DNA of 64,000 nt, from contig NC_088939.1 in assembly GCF_033473495.1 (NCBI RefSeq), positions 558,001-622,000 of the forward strand. The letters are read 5' to 3'. The stretch comes from Cercospora beticola. Its lineage: Eukaryota > Ascomycota > Dothideomycetes > Mycosphaerellales > Mycosphaerellaceae. The notes below the pieces were generated by a model. The model worked only from the letters and a program-made list of their open reading frames with translations. It ran no database searches and was not told where the DNA came from. Position numbers and translations under genes: made by a program. Of this stretch, positions 45,490 through 54,882 are shown one piece after another (position 1 is the first letter of the stretch; each line of letters starts with the position of its first letter).

Positions 45490-45853
45490 CTATCGCACGA
45501 CACCGTCAGACGAAGCTCCAACGGCCTGCTGTCCGATCTGCTGCTGACCACCCTGGTTGGCGTAAGCGGCCTCGCGCGCGAGCTGCTCCTCGGTCTTCTT
45601 GTTTCCGTGCATGATGAGCTTGTTCAGAAAGCTGCCTGGCTTGCCCATGTCGTGGCCGTCGGCCTCGGCCTTTTCGATCTCGCGATGGAGGTGGCCCGTA
45701 GTCTCCTCATCGACATCGGAGGCGTTCTCGTAGTCATCGGGGTTGGCTTCAAAATGTCAGTACAGTGTAGCTGCTGAGGCATTGGCATTGTTGCATACCG
45801 TCTTTATCGCGAATGGACAACTTTCGCTTGATCTTGGCTCGGATGTTCTGCAT
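45490..45853 (-). CDS. Small conserved-looking hypothetical, two exons
   Basis: Exon 45853-45799 encodes MQNIRAKIKRKLSIRDKD. After a 52-bp intron (GTATGC...TTGAAG), exon 45746-45490 continues with ANPDDYENASDVDEE, HREIEKAEADGHDMG, KPGSFLNKLIMHGNKKTEEQ and a Gln/Gly-rich end, 103 aa in all. Phases agree. The basic N-terminus, acidic middle and SFLNKLI-HGNK block suggest a small soluble fungal protein. Its function is not known to me. It is easily missed because neither exon is long. Confidence 0.72.
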
Positions 45854-46549
45854 GTTGGCTTTGAGTTTTGGGGGTTGCGGTGTGAAGAGGCGGGGTCGAT
45901 TGTTCCGCGGCGAGAGTCAAGTAGAGGTTGTTTGGGCACGAGGCTGGCGGATGGCGCTGGCGCTGTGAAGGATGACCGCGTGTGATGTCAAGCGCACTCT
46001 TTGTGTCGAAAGGGATCGAGCAGCACTGGCAAAAGAGAGGGCGAGTGGTGCTGCATCTTATACCACGCCGGCAGTCCAGAACCCCAGGTGGCAGCTGTCC
46101 AAGGTGGGCAGTTGCATCATGCAGGTGCAGTGGACGGACAGCTCCCCACCTTTGCCTTCACGAATGTCTCGCCTCTCTCAGCCACGAGATGCGGTCAGGC
46201 CGCGCCCTTCCAGAAACCTGCCTGAATGAGACGTCCGCCGACACATGCCCGCTGGTGTCAGGCATCATTCTCCAGCCAACCACGCCTTCGCCGCCGGCCT
46301 CGAGGATGCACGAATCTCACCCGCGAGCGTCGTAAATGCACGAGGATCGGATCACACGCGTCGCTGTGGCTGGATCTGGAGCTTCCAAGTCGCGCGTCCG
46401 GATTCTGGCAGACGATCTCTTGGCACCGACCGGCCGTATTCTCGCCATTCTGAGTCTGGGATCACTGGGCAACCAATTGTCAGCGTGGTGATCAGGTCGC
46501 GCCGACGCCAGAGCGCGACAGGCAGCAGCCGCTGCAGACCACGAGGAAC
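45854..46549. other. Divergent promoter region
   Basis: 696 bp between the small hypothetical and GCP4, facing outward. No gene is seen. Confidence 0.45.
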
Positions 46550-48730
46550 ATGCTGCACGAAGTGCTGCTCGCCTTGTCCGGCCATCCGTCGCCGCTCTTC
46601 AACTCGACAACAAATGGGGCCAAGGACGACTTCCCGCTGCTATCCCCTTCAGAAGCCGCACTTCTCAAGTCCATAGGCACGCTTTCCGAACTGCATCGCA
46701 AGCTCAAACGACATCTCGAATTGATTGCGTCTACGCATGAGTCTGTGATATGTCGCGCCGTGGCTGCCTCCATCCAGCAAATGCATCTGGGCAGGTTCCA
46801 GAAACACATCTTGCAGGTCGAGGAGAAGATACTGAAGAAAGATGCGAGCCTTGTAGGCGCCTACGAAATCGTTCCTCTGGCTTCGGTCGTGGCTGAATTC
46901 GATGATTGGCACCGGGTCATGAATTGGTACTGGCAAGTCGCGTGCTTCATGCTCGATCCAAATGGAAAGAACAGTAGATGCAATTCAGCCCGGCTCATCG
47001 ACAAATTGCGATTTTCGATGCAGACCGGCTATCCAGAGGTCGAAACTGCTGCCACCGAACTCACGCGAGTGGCGGAAACGTCGTGGCTACGACAGCTGAC
47101 ATCGTGGATTGTGCATGGAAAGCTGCCTACGTATGGCGCCAGAGACTTCTTCATCAAAATCGAGGGCTTGGAAGAGCCAAAGTACTTGAAGGAGAAGACA
47201 CTTCTGCCTGCATTCGTGACGCCCGGCACTGCTGCATCTATACTCTTCATCGGCAAGTCTCTACATCAAGTGGCTCACCATCGGCGGTTAAGTCATACAA
47301 CTTCCTCTTCATCAATTTCTTCAATCAGCGATAACGAGCTCGCAACAGCTCATCTGAGTCAACTCTCATCCCTTACCTTACCACTCATGCCAGCTCAATT
47401 CTCTCGAGCGATTGCGGAGATTCGGCAGTCACTTTCGCGAAACGTGCTACAACGTTTGTTGCCACTCAACGAGACGACCAGACTTTTGAACTGCCTACAG
47501 CGATTCTTCTTGCTTGGCCAAGCAGAGTTTGCAAGCGCGCTCATTGCGGAAGCTGAAGAGCGGGTGAAGGCTCGGCAGCAGAGTATGGGACGTCTGCTGG
47601 CGCAAGATCCTGTGAAAGCGTTGCAAGGCCTTTCTATAAAGGACGCGGAGCTCAGTCAAACATTGCGTCAGGTTTGGAGAACTCTGATGGCACGAGAGGA
47701 GCATGCCGAAGACGAAGTGCTGGACTTTGGACAAGCAAACATATCTCTAATCAACCCAAGAGCAGCAACATCGCGTCCGTCTACTGCTGATGGGCTGGAG
47801 GGGGAAGTTCCCCAGCTCTCGCCGGTGTCGTTCAACAACCTCCTCTTTCCGAATCCCACCGAGCTGAATCTGCGGATCACACCACCCATGGATCTGTTCC
47901 TTTCTTCAAGGGACATTGAGACGTACTCTTCCATCAACTCGTACTTACTTGCCATCAGAAGAGGGCATCAGAGACTGAGCGAACTTTGGCGTCAATCTTC
48001 GGTGAGAAGAGTTCTGCATTCATCTCGCGTTCAACATGCTGCCTACCGAGAGAGGGAAACAGAGCGTGCAGCCGCATCGAGAAGTGTGTGGGCGACTTGT
48101 AGCGCTGCAATGCTTCTTTTGTCTGAGACATCCGCATTTTTCGAGGGCGAAGTCGTCAGAGGCTCTTGTGATCATTTCAAGCAATGGGTCGAACAGTCGG
48201 CATCGGACCCTCGAAGCTCAACACGGAGCGTGGACTCGACACAGCGTGATGAGCTCACGCAGCGTGATCCGGAGACATTGGCACTAGGGCATCGCCTGTT
48301 CCTGGCATCTTTGATCTACGCACTCTTACTCACTGACTTGTCCTACACGAAAGAAATACGTTCTATGCTTGGCAACGTCGACAATCTGGTCGCATACTTC
48401 ACCCGACTTTTGGGCATTCAGCAAAAGGCCGATGGTGAAGAGGAGGCGACGGGCGAAGTCTCACCCCATCTGCTCGACGAAGAGCAGAAGATTATCTTGG
48501 AGCTCGAACGTGCGAGGGACAAGGTGGACATGGATGTGAAGACGGTCATCAGCAGACTCAGGCAGCTTGATCAGGAGAGAGTTGGGTCAGCAAGGTATTT
48601 GGATTTCAAGGCTGCCCAAAGAGGAGACTTTGAGATTTGGAAGGGTGGCGGAGTGGATCGTCTACTCATGAAGCTGGAATTCGGTCGCATGATGGACGAC
48701 TATGCCATTGCGAGGGGGGATACTTTCTAG
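46550..48730 (+). CDS. Gamma-tubulin complex component 4 (GCP4)
   Basis: Single exon of 726 aa from ATG 46550. MLHEVLLALSGHPSPLF is the standard GCP4 N-terminus. The Spc97/Spc98 fold follows, with YEIVPLASVVAEFDDWHRVMNWYW, LTSWIVHGKLPTYGARDFFIK, LPAFVTPGTAASILFIGKS, LPLNETTRLLNCLQRFFLLGQAEFASALI and NPTELNLRITPPMDLFLSSRDIETYSSINSYLLAIRR marking the grip1 and grip2 regions. The C-terminal block ends LLMKLEFGRM. GCP4 is a structural subunit of the gamma-tubulin ring complex that nucleates microtubules at spindle pole bodies. Short insertions rich in Ser occur near 245-265. The lengths and block order match full-length GCP4. Confidence 0.95.
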   Translation: MLHEVLLALSGHPSPLFNSTTNGAKDDFPLLSPSEAALLKSIGTLSELHRKLKRHLELIASTHESVICRAVAASIQQMHLGRFQKHILQVEEKILKKDASLVGAYEIVPLASVVAEFDDWHRVMNWYWQVACFMLDPNGKNSRCNSARLIDKLRFSMQTGYPEVETAATELTRVAETSWLRQLTSWIVHGKLPTYGARDFFIKIEGLEEPKYLKEKTLLPAFVTPGTAASILFIGKSLHQVAHHRRLSHTTSSSSISSISDNELATAHLSQLSSLTLPLMPAQFSRAIAEIRQSLSRNVLQRLLPLNETTRLLNCLQRFFLLGQAEFASALIAEAEERVKARQQSMGRLLAQDPVKALQGLSIKDAELSQTLRQVWRTLMAREEHAEDEVLDFGQANISLINPRAATSRPSTADGLEGEVPQLSPVSFNNLLFPNPTELNLRITPPMDLFLSSRDIETYSSINSYLLAIRRGHQRLSELWRQSSVRRVLHSSRVQHAAYRERETERAAASRSVWATCSAAMLLLSETSAFFEGEVVRGSCDHFKQWVEQSASDPRSSTRSVDSTQRDELTQRDPETLALGHRLFLASLIYALLLTDLSYTKEIRSMLGNVDNLVAYFTRLLGIQQKADGEEEATGEVSPHLLDEEQKIILELERARDKVDMDVKTVISRLRQLDQERVGSARYLDFKAAQRGDFEIWKGGGVDRLLMKLEFGRMMDDYAIARGDTF

Positions 48731-49045
48731 CTGTCGTCAGGCAATGAGGCTCCAGTAGGACCATTTATCCAATCAGAACGCTCTATAGGTGAGCGGGGAC
48801 AGCCGGCGCTAGCTCATGTTTCCCTCTTTTTGGACTTTTCTCGAAAGTCCAACCTTCCCTCGAACTTCGACATTCAGTGCCAAGGCTTCATCGCGGACTC
48901 CGATACCCAGTGTTCGAGTGCTGCCTAATGCCATTCGCGCACGAGTGACCAGATGAATGTCACGCGCTCATTTGGCTGAAATCTGTAGGCTTTTGACTTC
49001 GAAACGTGCCAATCTCTCGTACACGACCATTCCGTGACCAACATC
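48731..49045. other. Intergenic GCP4/ASA1
   Basis: 315 bp, tandem same-strand genes. Nothing recognised besides an AAAGTCCAA/TTGGACTTT inverted repeat near 48832-48852. Confidence 0.4.
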
Positions 49046-50280
49046 ATGGCTGAACCGAACCTCCTGCAGAGCTCCGAGAATCCGCCTGCGCGACCGTCGT
49101 ACATCTTGAGAGGTCACACTGCGCAGATACATGCGGTGCACTTCTTTCGCGGTAACACTCGCTTGCTAACAGGCGACGCGAGCGGCTGGATTGTGCTTTG
49201 GAGTGTTTCCTCGAAGCGAGCCGTTGCTGTTTGGCGACCACATACCAGCACAATTCTTGGAGTTGGCAGTTGGAATGATGACAAGATCATAACGTGAGTC
49301 GCATATCAAGTCTTGTTCACAAGAGTGCTGACAGGACATGCAGGCATGGCCGAGACAGCAAAGTCCACGTCTGGCGATTGCGTGAGGACGACGAAAAGGA
49401 CTTTTCGAAAGTGCTACCGATTGATAGCACGGACTCCACAGAACACAAGCAGCCATGGCTCTTACACACTCTACCTGTCAACGCGCTGAACTTCTGCTCC
49501 TTCAGCATGATTCATGCTCCCAAGGAAGGAACACGAGATCTCCCCACGGAAGGTATCTTGCTCGGCACACCTGGAGTGCAGGATGGAAGCATCAATGTCA
49601 CCTCTTTGCCATCCCAAAATCGAATTGCTACAATTCCTGCCCCGAAAGAGGTGCAGAATGCTGGCATGGTCATGGCTGTTGGACTCGTGTTCGCCTCTCC
49701 TCCTAGCACGAACTCCAATCGAGACCTTCTTGTCGTTGCTGGCTATGAATCCGGACACGCATGTATCTGGTCTCAGCCATCATCGAAGTCCGGTGCGCCC
49801 GCGAAATGGCAGTGTGTGTACAGCGCAAAATCTCACGCCCAGCCTGCCCTCTCTCTGGACATTGCAACCGGTTCAGGAGTTTTCTATACTTCTGGCGCTG
49901 ATGCGATTATTGCTCGACACCCTCTCGATCCAAAGGCCGGGTCAGATACAAAGACGCTTCAGACCAAGCATGCGGGTCAACAAGGACTGATAACTCGCGA
50001 CGATGAGAAGATTTTCGCAACTGCAGGATGGGACGGCAGGATGAGAGTGTATTCTACAAAAGGGTTCAAGGAACTGGCTGTGCTGAAGTGGCACAAAGGA
50101 GGTTGTTATGCGATTGCATTCGCCGATGTCACCAGCCACGATGATGATGGCGGCGAACAGAAGGCTATTGCTCAGAGAAAAATGACGGTCGAAGAGAAGA
50201 GAGACGAGAAAGCACGAACGACGCACTGGTTGGCAGCTGGAAGCAAAGATGGGAAAGTCTCACTGTGGGATATCTACTAA
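49046..50280 (+). CDS. ASA1: ASTRA-associated protein 1 (WD40)
   Basis: Two exons (49046-49293 and 49344-50280; 50-bp intron) give 394 aa. The protein opens with [17 protein letters not shown], then [13 protein letters not shown] and, across the join, [12 protein letters not shown]. Later blades include [48 protein letters not shown] and a terminal [17 protein letters not shown], with the long non-repeat spacer (about 95-190) typical of Asa1. Asa1 associates with the ASTRA/TTT chaperone set that matures Tra1, TOR and ATM-type kinases. The stop lies only 21 bp from the stop of the convergent MFS gene. Confidence 0.92.
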
Positions 50281-50301
50281 GCACCTTACTGCTCACCAAC
50301 A

Positions 50302-52155
50302 TCAGTTGATGTCTTTCTTCGGCTCTTCCGACAACGACTCATGCGTCTCTGCGATTTTACGAATCCCTGCTTCTGGATCAATGACCGAATTACCTCGACT
50401 GGCTGCCGTCACCAGATCAGGATTCTCCTCCTTCAAACGCTTGAAGTTCGCTTCGGCATCCCAGACCCAAGGACTGTCTGCTGCGAAAACGAGATCCATC
50501 TCCTCGAGCGTTCTCTGGTTTGTCTCTGGGTAAAGAGCCCATACCATGGGAATGGTGATCACATTGCAAGCGCCGAAGATGTAGAGCGTCTTCTCGCCAA
50601 TCGCGCTGAACATTACGGGGCAGAGTAGCGTCAGCCAGCCGTTCCCGATAGACCAGCCGACGACTCCCCAGGCGTTTCCTTTGGCACGGACTTCGAGAGG
50701 GAAGATCTATGGAAGGTCAGCGAGTCCTACTACACCGGTAAGAACAAAAAGAGAGCATACCTCGGCCGGGTACAGCCATGGTACAGTCAGCCAAGTCGCA
50801 CCAAACACCGAAGTGAAGATGAAAACGAAGGATGCTGCTGCGATGCCATATGATGTGGCACTGGATTCATTCCCTGCTGCTCGAGCATCGATTCCACCTC
50901 TTGACATCCCGCCTGCTAGGAACATGGCTATTCCCATCCCCACGGATCCCCAGTACAGAGTCCATCTTCGACCAATGCGATCAAGAGTGAATACGCAGAT
51001 GAGTGTCGACATCATGTAGAATACGTTGTTTAATCCGGACAACCACTGGGACTTGCCCCCTGAGAAACCAGCAATGCGGAATATCGTAGGTGCATAGACC
51101 GTGACGCCTGCAAAGGTGTTAACAAAAGTTGCATCTGATCACTTCAACTCGGACCCGATGTCATTCACTCACCAGCAATACCAATCCACTCTTGCATGAT
51201 CTGCAGCCAAACGACCAACTGCACTCTTCTCGCCGTGTGCAGCTTGCCAGAACCAATTCCAAACAGCATTGAGTAGTAGCTGTTCCTGCTCGCAGTCTTG
51301 CGCTCATGCACAACAATGTTCTTGATATCCTGGAACTCAGCATCGGCCTTCGCTTGTCCCTCGGCGTCTTCTCCTCTCAATCGTCCCAGGATATACCTCG
51401 CCTCCTCATTTCGATCGACCTTGACCAGCCACCTTGGACTCTCCGGGAAGAACCATACTGAACCCAGCAAAACCAACAACGGAATAATCTGAAACGCCAC
51501 CGGAAACCTCCAGCGAAACTGCGAAGCCCCCCCATCTATGAAGGACAGCCCATACTCCAACCAATACGCCACCACAACCCCAAAAATATTCAACGTAAAC
51601 TCAATCGCAATGAACTGTCCCCGACTCGTATGCTCCGCCGTCTCCGTCGCCCAAACCGGCACAATCGCATTCAAAATCCCCGTCCCAATTCCATTCACCG
51701 CTCTCGCACAAATCATCCAATTGGCATTTTGCGCACTACATTGTAATGCTGCGCCGAAAATCGCCCAGAGGGCTCCGAAGGCTATGGTTTTGATTCGGCC
51801 TTGGAGGTCGCCGACCCAGCCTCCCAAAAGGCAGCCGAAGAGGGTTCCGAGGTAGTAGACTGAGACTATGCCGCCTTGGAGGAGGGAGTCGGTTATTACG
51901 GGGTCGTTGGTGAGGGGGTCGATGTAGCCGAATTTCATGAGGTCGATGTAGTGTTTGCTGTTGTTGACGCCGCCCATCATTCCTGTGCAGGGAGTGTTAG
52001 TGGAGAGAGTTTTCGTGTGGACTGAGATGGGAGGAGGGCGAACCTTGATCGTAGCCGAAGAAGAAGATCGATAATGCTGCGATGGAGTTGATGGCAAAAA
52101 GGAGCTTGCTCTTTTCGAAATACTTCGCGACGCGGAAGCCTTTCATTTGGTCCAT
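50302..52155 (-). CDS. Sugar transporter, major facilitator superfamily
   Basis: Four exons (52155-52044, 51982-51173, 51107-50761, 50706-50302) join in phase to 557 aa. Twelve hydrophobic segments are present. Sugar-porter motifs are FFFGYDQG across intron 1, GDLQGRIK (95-102), PESPRWL (217-223), DRIGRR and P-E-T-N-Q-R-T-L-E-E-M-D (from residue 483). The N- and C-termini are cytosolic and the C-terminus carries a charged tail. It imports hexoses or related sugars across the plasma membrane. Exact substrate is not readable. The first donor is GTTCGC, a rare GT site. A TATATATAAA element lies 185 bp upstream of the ATG. Confidence 0.95.
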
Positions 52156-52914
52156 TGTGGTTTGCCGGGTTGTGAGTCTGCGAGAAGCAGACTGCTATTG
52201 AGAACAATCAGGACTAGGTAACGATGAGAAGTACGTTCAAGTAGGAGAGCACTGCATCAGGTGAGCAATGAGGAATTGAGGAACAAAAAGTCGCGAGAAG
52301 CAGTCAACACGCGAACACGCGGAATACCACACTCTCCACTTTATATATACTTTCCTCTTTCTAATGTACAGGAAACCGGAACGCGCATCATAGCCACGCG
52401 AGGAGACATCGTAAGGTAGCACAGAAAGATGCAATGCAAAGTGGTACCGCAGATGTTCCAACGTCAACGACTGGTCAGGAAACGCATTCTGCCAAAGAAT
52501 AGTGTTGGATCATCTCAAAGAGGAAAGCCGGAGCAGCAGCCATCGTGAGGTTCTCCACTGGAGAAAGTATGGGAGTGGAGTATTGAAAAAGTGGAGAGAG
52601 AGCTTGAGTCTCTGACGATCGCGGCGGTTGACGGCTTTTGGTCGGGTGGTGCGGCTTCTGCAGTCTTGTTTGGATATTCACGTTCTTGGTTGTGCTTGGT
52701 AGGACTTCTTTTGTATGCACAGTGTTGGCTTTGTCAATTGTAGAGAATAATTGGAAGATAGTTGTGCCTGTAGAAGCTGAGAAAACAATATGGTACTGGA
52801 AGCAAGCGCAAGAGGGCATGAAAAATGTATGTCAGCTTCCGGATCTACAATCTGCTGTAGAATGCATTGTGGTTTTACTTCTCACTCTAATCCTCCCGAC
52901 CACCTCATCTTAAG
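52156..52914. other. Intergenic MFS promoter/3' of orphan gene
   Basis: 759 bp holding the MFS promoter. A 114-aa minus frame (52475-52819) inside it shows no coding character. Confidence 0.45.
52340..52349 (-). promoter_or_regulatory. TATA-like element of the MFS gene
   Basis: TATATATAAA on the minus strand, 185 nt before the MFS start codon, preceded by a CT/GA-rich stretch. Confidence 0.4.
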
Positions 52915-54882
52915 TTATTCATGCCAGAATATCGGGCTCTCACCTTTCTCTGCAAGGTCCTCTACTATTAACGGTGGTTGCTTCTGTATCGATAGGCGGG
53001 GGACCAATGAGCTTAGTCTACTGCGTCGACGGCGGAGACCAGCAGCATCAAGACCAGTCTCCTGTCTACTTCGAGTGTTAACCTCATCTCTCGAAGCGTA
53101 TTGCCCACTCTTCGAGCTTGGACCTTGTGTGGGCGTATGAGCACGAGAAGGCGCAGTTCCAGAGACATGTCCTCCCTCGGCTGTCTTGAATCTGCTCTGC
53201 CTTCGAGGATCCAAGGGCGGAGGAATTCTGCTCTGCTTTCGAGGATCCAAAGGCGCCGGAATAGCGGACTCACGAGTCATCGGCCTGTCACTTATAGGAG
53301 AACCCGCATCTGACATGTTCCCGGACCCAAGCCAGTAGCCTAACTTCTCAGAGACCCAGCGAGTAATAGACTCTGCTGTTGAAGGCCGCTCAGCCTGAGA
53401 GTTGTGCCAGGGATTGTAGTTTGACCAAGATCTTACGGGAGCAGGCCGACCATTGCTTTGCTCATCTTTGATATCATTCCTACCCATATGCGTAGGACTC
53501 GGTTCCGAAGGACTGGTTTCTTCTCTGACACTGACAGGTCCGTTTCGTAGTATAATCCCACGCAAACTTTCTGTCCCGCTGCTCCATGACCCCGATGACC
53601 AGGATTGATCTGATGACCAGGATCGATCGCTCCTTAGCTGGGATGTCGTCTGGCGCTGCAAAGTGGGAGCTTTGGTGTGAATGGCTGTATCGTCTTCCCG
53701 CACGGAGTCTGATCGAGCGCCGCCAAACAAATTGCGCAGCCAAGTAGCGGCCCGTTGGAGAGGAGGCCTTCGTGGTTGTGGGTACGGATCAGTGACTGGA
53801 GCACGATTGATGATTACATCGCCGTTGTAATCAGATACTGCCCAATCGTCAAATTTCCTGCTGATTTCCCGTTGTTGTTGTCTGGTGGCACTCTCTAGTG
53901 CTCTTACCCATAGCTGTGCCTGATCTGCTTCGCTGCTGCCTGGAAATTCCTTACGAGTCTTCCTGAGCCACTTCAGCGCGCGTGCATCACTTTTGTGGAT
54001 AGAGTCCGGAGAGTACGCAAATTGGGTCAGCGCTACGTAGAAGTAGCATCGTGCTACGGTGCCCTTTGCGACTTCTTTCTTGTGCTGCTGCGCCAGGGCA
54101 AGAGCATTTCGTGCAGACCTCGTCAAGCCTGTGCACTCGTATTCTGCCAGGTCTGTTTTACTTTTGCCTTGTCTCAACGCCAGCAAGCAAGGTGTCAACA
54201 TAATGTTGACACGGATCTCGACGGCAAGAGCACGGATATACTGATCATCAAAACTTGAGAAGCCGTCAGATGTTCCAATGCTGCGCGGCGTTAGCGGCCG
54301 ACCCCAGCTGCCAGATGTGTATAGGCTTTGACGTGCGCCCCTCGCCTTGATTGGGCTGGTCATTTCGGAGGCTGGCTCTCGAAAGATTTCCTGTTGTGGT
54401 GACTGCTCCATCCACGGGAATGATTTACGAGGAGCAGATGGGGAATTACCCATGAAGAAATCGTGTCGGAAATTCGGCGGAGTATGAGGGCTGGCTGCTT
54501 CCAGCTTGGGCTCAAGTTTGGGTCTTCCGCTATTGATGCCGAGCTCATCATCGTCACGGTGAGCCCGCATTCGAGCTTCGCGTTCTCTTCTATGAGAATC
54601 GCCTCTTCGTGGTTTTGACGGCTTTGAAAATGTGCTGTTCGTCCAAGTGCCAGATCCGCGCGCATGTTGACCATGATCATCTTCGCTTTTCCCATGCCAA
54701 CGACCATTGCTATCTGAGCCGTAGGCTGCATCTCGGTTCTCTTCATATTCATCGCCGAGGGTCTTTGAGTCTGGCTTATGTTTTGATCTCCTTCTCTCAT
54801 CCTCGTCTTCAGAGCTTGAGGCATATTTCGAGCGCGCGAACTCTCTCTGCCTCCGGGATATGTCGAGTTTGATTTGCGACAT
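52915..54882 (-). CDS. Large basic, mostly disordered hypothetical, 655 aa
   Basis: Single exon from ATG 54882. Residues 1-210 are charged, Ser/Arg/Asp-rich and probably disordered. Residues about 215-345 are predicted helical (YIRALAVEIRVNIMLTPCLL, SARNALALAQQHKKE, AKGTVARCYFYVALTQFAYS, LKWLRKTRKEFPGSSEADQA), resembling a TPR-like or ordered core. A basic Ser/Trp-rich region with SDQSWSSGSWSSGT and tandem LDPR(K/R)QSR motifs follows, then an Arg/Ser-rich tail. No family was recognised. Roles in signalling or scaffolding are open. Confidence 0.72.
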   Translation of the reverse strand: MSQIKLDISRRQREFARSKYASSSEDEDERRRSKHKPDSKTLGDEYEENRDAAYGSDSNGRWHGKSEDDHGQHARGSGTWTNSTFSKPSKPRRGDSHRREREARMRAHRDDDELGINSGRPKLEPKLEAASPHTPPNFRHDFFMGNSPSAPRKSFPWMEQSPQQEIFREPASEMTSPIKARGARQSLYTSGSWGRPLTPRSIGTSDGFSSFDDQYIRALAVEIRVNIMLTPCLLALRQGKSKTDLAEYECTGLTRSARNALALAQQHKKEVAKGTVARCYFYVALTQFAYSPDSIHKSDARALKWLRKTRKEFPGSSEADQAQLWVRALESATRQQQREISRKFDDWAVSDYNGDVIINRAPVTDPYPQPRRPPLQRAATWLRNLFGGARSDSVREDDTAIHTKAPTLQRQTTSQLRSDRSWSSDQSWSSGSWSSGTESLRGIILRNGPVSVREETSPSEPSPTHMGRNDIKDEQSNGRPAPVRSWSNYNPWHNSQAERPSTAESITRWVSEKLGYWLGSGNMSDAGSPISDRPMTRESAIPAPLDPRKQSRIPPPLDPRRQSRFKTAEGGHVSGTAPSRAHTPTQGPSSKSGQYASRDEVNTRSRQETGLDAAGLRRRRSRLSSLVPRLSIQKQPPLIVEDLAEKGESPIFWHE

